A stretch of 64,000 bases of DNA from Ptychodera flava (Eukaryota > Hemichordata > Enteropneusta > Ptychoderidae), in NCBI RefSeq assembly GCF_041260155.1, contig NW_027248293.1, positions 1 through 64,000 on the forward strand, in the 5' to 3' direction. The translations under genes were made by a program, and so were the position numbers. Under the pieces are notes generated by a model. The model was not told the DNA's origin, did no database searches, and saw only the letters and a list, made by a program, of their open reading frames with translations. This document shows, in pieces, positions 14,386-23,871 of the stretch (the first letter of the stretch is position 1; each line of letters starts with the position of its first letter).

Positions 14386-15135
14386 TCTATAGCCTACAAG
14401 CCAATGAACAATGCATTGTTTGTCCAGTGCATGTGGTCTTTACACCTGACAAGATAAGGGACAAGCAGTGGACAAGCCAATAAACAGTGTATTGTTTCAT
14501 GTTTACAGACTGACAACATGAACTGGCTGCCGTGATCAAAGGTGAGAATGGGTGAACACCTTGCTCAGTTTCAAGTTTCAAACAAACCAGAAGGATGGGC
14601 AAATCAACAAGACCCTTCCACACTAGCTACATTCTAACACTAACATTTTGGTAGATTCTCAAGACAAAATTCGAATAGTTTGAAGATTTCAAAATATTTT
14701 TCGATATTCAACAAATTGTGAAATTATAAGTGGGACAGTATAGACATTAAAAATACATGATCAATTGTGTTGACATGACAGTCTGGGAAAAAAATTATGA
14801 AGAACACATAATTCTTTGCAAATAGCGTATATATTGTCTTGTACCCAATTAAAATTGTCATCTGAAGAATATTTTTTGTTTTGTCAATACTTGATTATTC
14901 TGGCTTGGCTATGGCATGATGTATATACTAGTACACAGACCTAAGAAACCATGGTGGTAGCAACATTACTTCCTCGCTAAAATTAAACAGGAAGGATCTT
15001 GCAACTTACCGTATTCAGAATTCAAGTATCAGTCAACAATTACAATAACTGATGAAGATTGCTATTTCAAACTGGCATGTAGCGACCTACAGGGAAAAAC
15101 ATAGGAAAGCCTAAGTATTTGCTTTGTTAGTCCAT
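14386..15135. repeat. direct duplication, copy 2
   Basis: Second copy of the blocks at 12,192-13,027. It is shorter between the two blocks (about 60 bp against about 170 bp in copy 1). Similarity is high by eye, with scattered substitutions and small indels. Confidence 0.85.
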
Positions 15136-15684
15136 GGTTACTGACTTGTGTCATAACAGTGGTACTAGGATCATGCCATTTCCCAAAAACCTTAAACCTA
15201 TGACTAAATCGCTTGAATGTTCATGGAAACAATGGATGGATTACAATAATTTGAGTCTTGTCCTGATAAGAAAATGTTTTTCTGGACTATTTCCAGACAT
15301 GAGCTCACCGCTGCATTTGACAATGAATTTATTTGCTTTTAGGACCTACCTTTTTTGATTTTATGCCCATAACAAAATTGAAAGTGTCTTTATTCCTCTA
15401 TTTGTGTTCAAAACCACTCTCCCTCGTGCCGATGTGAAACCATGGAACTACCAATTTTGGTAGCTCTAGCCTATAGCCTCCTCTATGGTGAAACAGTGAC
15501 ATTTGCCCTACGAACGTAAGGTGAAGTAGAGTGGTAAACATGACTTAATTTTCTACTGAAGCTGTATGGAGATTTGGTATACAAATCAATACATTCGTTG
15601 ATGCTACTTTCTTGGCAGTATTTTTTCTTACGTACGGCTAAATCTGTACATCAGAGCAGGGGCAGCATATCCGTGGGGGTCATC

Positions 15685-15794
15685 ACGGTTCCGTGTGTTC
15701 GATACATATTGGCCGGCCGCCGCGTGGTATGCATAGAAAAGTCGGCATGCATATCACGCGGCGGCCGATACGTATCGAAACAACACGGAACCGT
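15685..15794. repeat. 110-bp foldback, GC-rich arms
   Basis: ACGGTTCCGTGTGTTCGATA at 15,685 pairs with TATCGAAACAACACGGAACC near 15,793. The hairpin continues inward through GGCCGCCGCGTG and its complement to a short loop near 15,742. GC content is clearly above the surroundings. Short ORFs across it are by-products of the symmetry. Confidence 0.75.
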
Positions 15795-16470
15795 AGGGTC
15801 ATTTGGAGGGGAGGGGTAAGGGGACCCGGGGATCCAACTATTACAAACCGTACATCGGCGGCGGAGGCCCAAAATTCAGTCAAGGATTTGGTGAATTCAT
15901 GGGTCGAAACGGTACGTATTCAAGTTTCTAGCCTCCAAAACATTCTGCGATCCATTCTGTACCGGTCCGCCACGGATATAGTACACATCCACGATACATG
16001 CCGAGGGAGAAATTTAACTTTGGTTTTACTTCGTCGTCTACCGATGTATACCAACCGTGAAATGGAGAAGAAAACATTTATTCCTTTTCACCGATTGCTT
16101 TGCCTTTATAAAATAAACTTACCTGTAGCACTCTCTGTGCTCTCGGATTCGCGTCTCTCGTTGCACCGGAAACTCTGTCAAGGAACAGGAAGTTCAGGTC
16201 TGGCAGCGCCCTCATGCTCAGAACGTCCTCGTGCGCTTCAAAACAAAGTGCCTATTTAAAATACGCGAATGTTGGCTCCACAATTTGGCTCTTTTACAGA
16301 AATCAGAAATCAAACCTACAAATTATAATGTTTCATCTATGTTCACAGACAAATGTGTAATGTGCGAGTGCGTCTTATTATTTTGTGGATCTTCCCATTA
16401 ATGTCAAAGGTTAGAGCCTAATGGGGCGTGGTATATGCTAAAGATGAATCGAAATTTGCATACATATGTG

Positions 16471-16480
16471 TATATAAAAA
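16471..16480 (+). promoter_or_regulatory. candidate TATA box
   Basis: TATATAAAAA lies 60 bp before the ATG at 16,531. That leaves room for a transcription start about 30 bp downstream and a short 5' untranslated region. This is one reason to prefer ATG 16,531 over the in-frame ATG at 16,435, which lies upstream of the box. Confidence 0.4.
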
Positions 16481-16530
16481 GTACAACAACCGCGAAGTTT
16501 AAAAACCTCAGCATTTCGAAATCATCTACG

Positions 16531-19500
16531 ATGTCTACGCCAAGCACCAAAAATCAAACAGAAGTAACTCCGCAGTCCAGTTTGACTGAGTCGTCATCCC
16601 TTCTTGGTCTCATCCGGCCAAGACGAGAACTTCTACTGGGTGGAGAGGACGTGGGTCCGGGCACTGACGCCGCAAGACCGTCTACTAGTACTACTGAAGA
16701 AGTTACTATCAGCAGAGAAGAGTTTCAGCGCCTCCTCAAGAACCAAGAAGAAATGCTAAAAAAGCAGCAGTTACTCGAGGAAAAGCTGGCAGAAGAGTCT
16801 CGGGCTAGGCGAAAAATAAGGCCATCGAGAAAACTTAAGGTATGGACAAGTTAAATTTAGGCCATATTTTGACAAATCGAGGACGTAGGCCCTGTATCCA
16901 GGGAGATGTTGGCCAGTGCTAGTGTATGCACAGGGTGTTGTCTAAATGTCCGTCCCCAGGGGTGGGTAGGTGTTTCGTTGTATCGCTAATAAAGATATAT
17001 TCTACCAACCTTTGGTGATTCGGTCTTAACTTAGCACTGCCCTTGACAATCTTGCGTATACGTTTTATCAACATGCTGCGTCTATTATCTGATGAGTTTG
17101 AGTGCCCTATTAGCCACAGCAATCAAGGTAAATTACTAATTTGTGGACGCTGTCACCAGATTATCACCGGATTAAATTTGACAAAGTCAATAACGAACGC
17201 ACCAGCAAGGTATAACTGAAGAAAGGGCTGAAACTCTCAAAAGCCGTGTCCAGAGGTGGTCCGTAAAACTAGTGGACACTTTATATTCATGTATTCAGAA
17301 ACAAACAGAAGGCTCAACAAACTTGAATATGCATTTGTAAACGCAAAGGAGGACATCCAGGAATGCGTGGTATGTGTTCAACACACCTTGGTAACGTATC
17401 GGAGATGTGTTTATACTCTTCCTGCTGGCCCGGCAAAAACGACGCGTAATGGTCGAGTGCCAAACACCGCATCGAACTTAATCAGACTTGACGGGTATAT
17501 TGAACAATTCCGTGTTAGTCGAGAACAAGAACGGAAAAGACTTCATTAACTCGACGTTCGAGCTCGCCTTCAACTTGTCCAGTTTATCAACCGCGTTCTT
17601 GCAATACGTACACTTTTTTATTAGTCTTTTTTTCAAATAACAAAAGGCATGTTTTACATACGACCGATTGTGTGCTCAGCAGTACAAGCAGTGTTGTGGG
17701 TTGGTGACTACATGCCTGCAGAATTTATGCACCGCCGCATTTTGCTTTGAATTTTTCAATTGACCCCATGTGCTAAGTTAAAACACAAACAAGAAGGTCG
17801 AGTGTTCTCTCTGCAAATCAAGAAGCATTTCGAACACGAACGATTCGGATATCTTGACTTCAACATTACTAGCTACGCAGCTCGAAAGGTATGCTCGGAA
17901 ACAGGACGGGAACATTAGTCAAAGCCGGATTTTGCATGGAAAGCATGCAATGTACTGAATACTGCTTATGCTCCCTTTGGTCCGAGACTCCCGCCCTCTC
18001 GGCCATAAACGTCATTGAACTGCCAAGAATATGATAGTGCAGTCGCGTGAATCTGTGTATATTTTGATACATTATTTTATCAATCCTTATACTCAACTAT
18101 CTAACGCATCAAACAAGGGTCATGTCAGGTTCTTAGGACGTTCTCCAAAAGACATATAATCGATTAGTGTCGCGGAATGATTTTCACCAGGTTTGAGAAC
18201 TAATAAATAACTGGTCGTCAGTGTGTCTTCGCATATCAAATCGACAAGTGTATTAGTAACTTCGAGGGATCACATCCTTCACTGTAAAGTTGTTTTTATA
18301 CAAAACACATTTTCGAGAAAGCTGACGTGCAAGGGAAAGACAGAACAACTGAGTCCGACGGAGGCGCAAAAGCAGTGCATTCGCATTTGTGTCCGATGTA
18401 CACATCTGTCTGTTATTCCATTCTATCAGTCGACGAAGCCTACGTCAAATGGTAGTGAACTCCAAGCAAAGTCCCACATAACATGCAAAGGCGAGCCAGT
18501 GGCCATATGATGATGGATTGCATAAACTTCGAAGTCTAACATCCTTAACTGTAAAGCTGCGGTTTTTATACAAAAAACACATTTTTGGTAAAGCGAATGT
18601 GCAAGGGAAAGACGGGGAAAAACACCGTGATCGCGCGACTGAGTCCGACAGCGGCGCAAGAAGTGTTTCCCCGACAGTCAGACATATACAGTATGCTATA
18701 TCATGCATTTCTAAAGCGTGTCCAAACGATGACATAAAAGATATGTCCAAAAGGTTTTGATTATATATAGTTATTACATTGTTACGCAGGGTTTCACGCG
18801 GGTTCAAAAACTGACATAAAAAGATATGGTGTCCAAAAAATTCGTTTTATTCAGCTGACTGATTTATCGTCTTTGCTATGACCTAAACATCCCCGTTTTC
18901 GTTCGACAAGACTGTGACATCAATAACTCCCTATAAACTTATAGATCAACCTGGTTGAGTATTACTATGCTCCCAATTGTCTTCGCAGCTTTCATCTCGT
19001 CTTGAAACGAATAAGCATATATAAGGCATGAAAATACTTTGCCGACTAGTCAGTTTTTATGTCACAAGCGGCGAGTTTCCTCCCGCAAACGATGACCGGC
19101 TGTAGTCAAAACACATGTAGATTGTCATGTCCGTATTTAGAAACACCGATGAGCTTTACCCTAGATTCCAAAGCATGTTGGCTAATTTGTTTACCTCTAT
19201 CGATCATGTGGGCTTAAAGTAAACATTTCTAAGGTTAAAGGTTTGTAGTTCCGGCTTCCGGTCTGACGGACGACATCGGGACACTGACTCCACCGCTTCG
19301 ATTAGCGTTCTACAGCTCAAAGAAGCAACCGACAAAGGCATAAATTGGCTTGTCCCCGTTTAAACATGTCAGAAAACTGTTGACGTTCGAAAATTAGGAA
19401 TGTTTATTGTAAAGTAGATTTCTGTGACACGGCTTTTGAGAGTTTCAGCCCTTTCTTCAGTTATACCTTGCTGGTGCGTTCGTTATTGATTTGTCAAATT

Positions 19501-22500
19501 TAATCCGGTGATAATCTGGTGAGAGCGTCCACAGATTAGTAATTTACCCTTGATTACTTTGGCTAATTAGGCACTCAAACTCATCAGATAATAGACGCAG
19601 CATGTTGATAAAACGTACACGCAAGATTGTCAAGGGCAGTGCTAAGTAAGGACCGAAACACCAAAGGTTGGTAGAATATATCTTTATTAGCGATACAACG
19701 AAACACCTAACCACCCCTGGCGACGGACATTTAGACAACACCCTGTGGCCAGTGCTCGCAATACAGACTGATCATAGGGGAAAGAAATCAGTCCCCTGGG
19801 GTGGGGAGGGAGTTTTTTTGTGCAACGGTTTACCTCATTTGATTTTATTAATTTTGACTGTGATATTCAAATAAAGTTTAAGTCCAAACCGTCTGACTGC
19901 TTCTTTATTACTACAAGTAATTTTATTAATTTTGACTATCGTATTTCAAATACAGATTTCGACTCCACACCGTCTGACTGCTTTATATATTACCGACAAG
20001 TCCTTATCTCCTCTCCAACTTGTGTATACGCCTCTGTAATTGCTCAGAAAACATTGCCAACTTGCTAATCCGCTGTCGGTATCAGCGGATTAAGTGATTG
20101 AGTCAACACCACAGCCGTCCCACACACATTACGTGTGGGACGGCCGTGGTGTTGACTTAAATAAGCTAATCCGCTGATACGCTCAGTCATTAACAAGTTG
20201 GCAATGTTTGCGCAGCAATTAGAGTGGTATGTGCACCAGTTGAAGAGGAGATAAGGAATTGGAAACACAGTCAGACAGTTTGGAGTCGAAAGCTTTATTT
20301 GAAATATCACAGTCAAAATTAATAAAATCAAATATTAAAGGTGAACCGTTGCACAAAGAAAACCTCCTCCCAACCCCAGGGGACTTTCATCTGCCCCCTG
20401 TGACGTGATGTTGAAGTATGTTCCCATGCAACGTCGATAATATGCACGTAAAGACGTTGTGTCGTATCACGCCTGTGTTGCGAACAGCATCGGCAAGGCA
20501 CAGGCGCAGTGCGAATTTTTTAAAAGTCACTTTTCTGTCCAGGCCACTGATGCTGTTGTGGGTTCGAACCCGATTGAAAACTAGCCGTATTTAATGTTGA
20601 AACATGCGTTTTATTGAGATTGAACGTGCAAATGGAAATCGTTCGGATTGCCTATGTGACACACAGCCAATAGCGCACAGTGCACGGCTTTGGCCGCTAA
20701 GGTCTACTGTTACGTTTTCACTCGGCGAATTTTACAACGTTGTAAGATCACTTGCCTGCATTTAATGTTGAAATATGCATTTTAAATTTTTTATTGATAA
20801 CTGTACTGTAAACGGAAATCATACGGGTAGCATTTGATAGTACATACAGTGATCAGGACCCATAACTGGGCCGCCGAAATGCCGCTCCGCTGTCTTGCAC
20901 ACATTGTTTAATCTATGTGCAAGAGTGTATCTATTACATTTAATAGGCCTACATTAACAACGAATTGTGCGAAGAATATCTTATGCTCCAAAATGACTAC
21001 GGAATTTCTGTAATATGTTTTTTTTGTTACCTCACAACAGAGAACCTGTGAACACTGGTGAACATGTTGATTGTATATTTCTTATTCTTTTTCAGAGTGC
21101 TATTCATTCCATTTATGATGGACTTATCGACGCAGACGCTGGTAAAAAGTGGGATACGACCAAACAGTAAGTATACATTTTTACTTATATTTTTTTTTTG
21201 CTCTAATGACAATAGAGACGAATACTAAACGATTTCAACTACAACTTAAAAACGCAAATGATGAAGGAAGATACTAAAATAGTATCTGGAAAGAATATGA
21301 TGAATATACAAATTTTACTTTCTTGTGTTTAATAATAAATTATGTAACTGAGAGCTCTTGATGAGATAGTTTTCAATATATCAAACATTTTTTAATCTAG
21401 CTGTATGTACCGCAAAAGCAGCAAGCATAATAAATCAGTAAGAATTTCAAACCTGTGTCATGTACCTCCGGGATAAACATTCCAAACCTTCTATGCTATC
21501 ATTTTTATTTTCACGGTTCACTTTAATTTGTGATGCTTAGCTTAGTTCATTCTGGTTAACTGTTATCTTCCAGATTTGGCCATGCACACAATGTGCAGAT
21601 AAACAAAGAAATCAAGACAGCTGTCCAAGGGCAGATGACAGAAGATGACTTTGTTATTCATGGTGAGTTTCATTGATGTAGTGCACGCTTGCATTATTTC
21701 CTTTTCTTACCAACAGTTTGTTTGCTGATGGTTTGACTAACGACAATCACACACATTTTTGATCGGTTGGTGCTTTCTTCTCTTTCACTTAATGATTATA
21801 ATTTGTCCCTACCTTGAAAGTAATTATCTCCTTTCTCTTCTTTATTACAGTTGCAACGAAAACTTATTTTATGACGAAACGGCGCGAAAGCAAACGGCAG
21901 CAAAAGGGAACTGTGGCGTCGTTTAAGAAAAAACAAGCCCGCAGACAAAGAAAACAACAGGTAATTTGTGTACATGCAGGTGGCAAAAACCTGTTATTAA
22001 AGGTTCTACTCAAGCTAAGATTTGTTCGACAATACCCCAAAAACATATACTGCTGAAAACGCTAAATATGTGATATCGACCATGTTTATTTTGTTTTCAT
22101 TGATTATATTTGTAAACATTGACATCAGATAATAAGACTGCACAGTTTCTTTATTCTGCAAAATATGTTTTGCTTCTTACTTGTTCAGTCGAGTCACACG
22201 TGGCTAAATTGAAAAAGTATAGCTTAACGTCCCATAATCTCTAGGGCCATTGTTTGACAAGTAATACCCATGTCTATGTGTGACCATATAAGGAATGCAT
22301 TGAATTCGTATTGTAAAGATATAATGATTCTGCTTATTTATTGATACAACCTAAATGTATGTGGTATGGCATATACAGTAATAGATCAATCATAACCTGT
22401 CAAAAACATTTATGAGCTTCTATTTTTACCTTTGCAGAAACTAACAAGGCGCCGTGACATGCTTCAATCCTCATCGTCAATTAGTCAACAGGAAAAACAT

Positions 22501-22827
22501 TATATAACCATGCTGCTGAAAACTACAGATTATATCTCCAGTGAAGATACCGACTCAGGCTCCTGCGAATCTTCCTCTGACGACGACTTTAACATTGCTC
22601 CAAATAGAAAGAGAAAGTTCCTTTGCAGGCGGCCACTCCCTTGGAGAGCCACCAGAGTTGACAAAGTTTTTGAGATTTTAGACGCAAAACACGAAAAAAA
22701 TTTTAAAAAATGGGGGGGAAGTACATTCACACAAGAAGAGATGGGGCGCATTCTCTGCGTGCTGCCCCTGACGACGCTCTTGATTGGGCGATTCAATGAT
22801 ATTTATTTATTTTCAATATATGCTTAG
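16531..22827 (+). CDS. five-exon gene, basic C14orf93-like protein (tentative)
   Basis: Proposed exons are 16,531-16,839, 21,096-21,166, 21,574-21,662, 21,851-21,960 and 22,438-22,827. All introns are GT/AG and the codon phases join cleanly (0, 2, 1, 0). The product is about 322 residues. It has a Ser/Thr-rich N-terminus, a coiled coil (EEFQRLLKNQEEMLKKQQLL), a middle part with KKWDTTKQ and DDFVIH, a very basic stretch of K, R and Q, then DYISSEDTD, an acidic Ser run and RRPLPWRATR. This order resembles uncharacterised invertebrate proteins I associate with C14orf93; that link is from memory. Intron 1 is 4.26 kb and holds two foldback elements. Near 22,712 a G7 run appears one G short: the third frame after it ends DDALDWAIQ at 22,799, which looks more like a genuine C-terminus than the annotated frame ending at 22,827. 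Function unknown. Confidence 0.7.
16921..19747. mobile_element. 2.8 kb long-TIR element, MULE-like, non-autonomous
   Basis: Terminal inverted repeats of about 320 bp: 16,929-17,251 is inverted at 19,427-19,746. The element is flanked by the 10-bp direct repeat GGCCAGTGCT at 16,911-16,920 and 19,747-19,756. Long inverted ends with a 9-10 bp target duplication are typical of Mutator-like elements. The left end carries 8 extra bases outside the paired part. The 2.2 kb interior has no transposase I can recognise. It sits in intron 1 of the five-exon gene. Confidence 0.7.
18258..18670. repeat. two-copy direct repeat inside the long-TIR element
   Basis: A block of about 130 bp beginning ACTTCGA, with CTGTAAAG, TTTTTATACAAAA, GTGCAAGGGAAAGAC and CTGAGTCCGAC, occurs at about 18,258 and again at about 18,525. 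Roughly 267 bp apart, diverged by substitutions and small indels. Confidence 0.7.
19776..20402. repeat. 0.6 kb foldback in intron 1
   Basis: The left half (AGTCCCCTGGGG near 19,791, TTTGATTTTATTAATTTTGA near 19,837, CCTTATCTCCTCT near 20,000, ACATTGCCAACTTG near 20,050) is inverted in the right half through to 20,402. The tip is the tight hairpin CCGTCCCACACA/TGTGTGGGACGG-like near 20,115-20,145. The left arm has an internal duplication of the TTATTAATTTTGACT segment that the right arm lacks. No coding potential. Confidence 0.75.
20403..21095. other. rest of intron 1; diverged direct repeat
   Basis: Intronic. TTTAATGTTGAAACATGC near 20,590 and TTTAATGTTGAAATATGC near 20,760 begin two diverged copies of a segment of roughly 80 bp. 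GGTTCGAACCC at 20,561-20,571 resembles a tRNA B box, but no matching A box or cloverleaf could be built. Confidence 0.4.
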
Positions 22828-22864
22828 TCACTTTTTTGTACTGAACATGATTTTTATGTAATAG

Positions 22865-22870
22865 AATAAA
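22865..22870 (+). terminator. polyadenylation signal AATAAA
   Basis: AATAAA lies 38 bp after the stop at 22,827 (66 bp after the alternative stop at 22,799), fitting the 3' end of the five-exon gene. Confidence 0.5.
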
Positions 22871-23051
22871 TGTTTTCAAATTGCATATTTTTGTATTGGT
22901 TTTGCTTTATCAAAGTATGTGTGCAGTTGGTAGTAAAAGTGTGTTTTAATTAGTGGTTTTGATTGTTGTCATTCAGCAGGTTAGATTAAGTATGTTTTGT
23001 TTGAGGGATGTTGTATGTGTTGCATTAACATTTGTCTGAACCAAATTTAAA

Positions 23052-23846
23052 ATTGATGAAAACTACCTGCTTTAGAGGGGAGCTGTATGTGTTGCTTTAT
23101 TTCACATTTGTCCCGGCCGAATTTCAGCGGCTTATGGCCACCTTTGCCCATATTTCCCTCCTGGGGTGTAATTGATGAAAATTACCTGCTTTAGAGGGGG
23201 TGCTGTATGTGTTGCTTTATTTCACATGTGTCCGGGCCGAATTTAAGGCGTATATGGCTACCTTTGCCCATATTTCCCTCCTGGGGTGTAATTGATGAAA
23301 ACTACCTGCTATAGACGGGGCGCTGTATGTGTTGCTTTATTTCACATTTGTCCCGGCCGAATTTCAGCGGCTTATGGCCACCTTTGCCCATATTTCCCCC
23401 CTGGGGTGTAATTGATGAAAACTACCTGCTTTAGACGGGGCGCTGTATGTGTTGCTTTATTTCACATGTGTCCGGGCCGAATTTTAGAAGTAAATATGGC
23501 CACCTTTGCCCATATTTCCCTCCTAGGGTGTAATTGATGAAAACTACCTGCTTTAGACGGGGCGCTGTATGTGTTGCTTTATTTCACATGTGTCCAGGCC
23601 GAATTTTAGGCGTATATGGCCACCTTTGCCCATATTTCCCTCCTGGGGTGTAATTGATGAAAACTACCTGCTTTAGACGGGGCGCTGTATGTGTTGCTTT
23701 ATTTCACATGTGTCCGGGCCGAATTTTAGCGGCTTATGGCCACCTTTGCCCATATTTCCCTCCTGGGGTGTAATTGATGAAAACTACCTGCTTTAGACGG
23801 GGCGCTGTATGTGTTGCTTTATTTCACATGTGTCCGGGCCGAATTT
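23052..23846. repeat. 120-bp tandem repeat, about 6.7 units
   Basis: Units start with ATTGATGAAAACTACCTGC at about 23,052, 23,171, 23,291, 23,411, 23,533, 23,653 and 23,773, giving periods of 119-122 bp. Each contains CTGTATGTGTTGCTTTATTT, a CCGGGCCGAATTT phrase and CACCTTTGCCCATATTTCCC. The later units are most alike. The array stops at GAATTT about 25 bp before the LINE target site. Confidence 0.95.
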
Positions 23847-23871
23847 GATCAGCTGTTGTAAACAAACATGT

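Noticed and set aside
15574-15883. ORFs on both strands with similar Arg/Gly/His-rich translations
   Set aside because: They are produced by the GC-rich foldback at 15,685-15,794, which reads alike on both strands.
17256-17549. 97-codon ORF as an extra exon or a MULE transposase
   Set aside because: It lies just inside the long-TIR element but has no transposase motif and no acceptor that keeps the host gene in frame.
20561-20571. GGTTCGAACCC resembling a tRNA B box
   Set aside because: No A box at the right distance and no cloverleaf. The string is also a simple palindrome. A tRNA-derived SINE remains possible but unsupported.
23052-23846. Regular array that could be taken for a CRISPR
   Set aside because: The units are contiguous 120-bp tandem copies without unique spacers, in a eukaryotic context.
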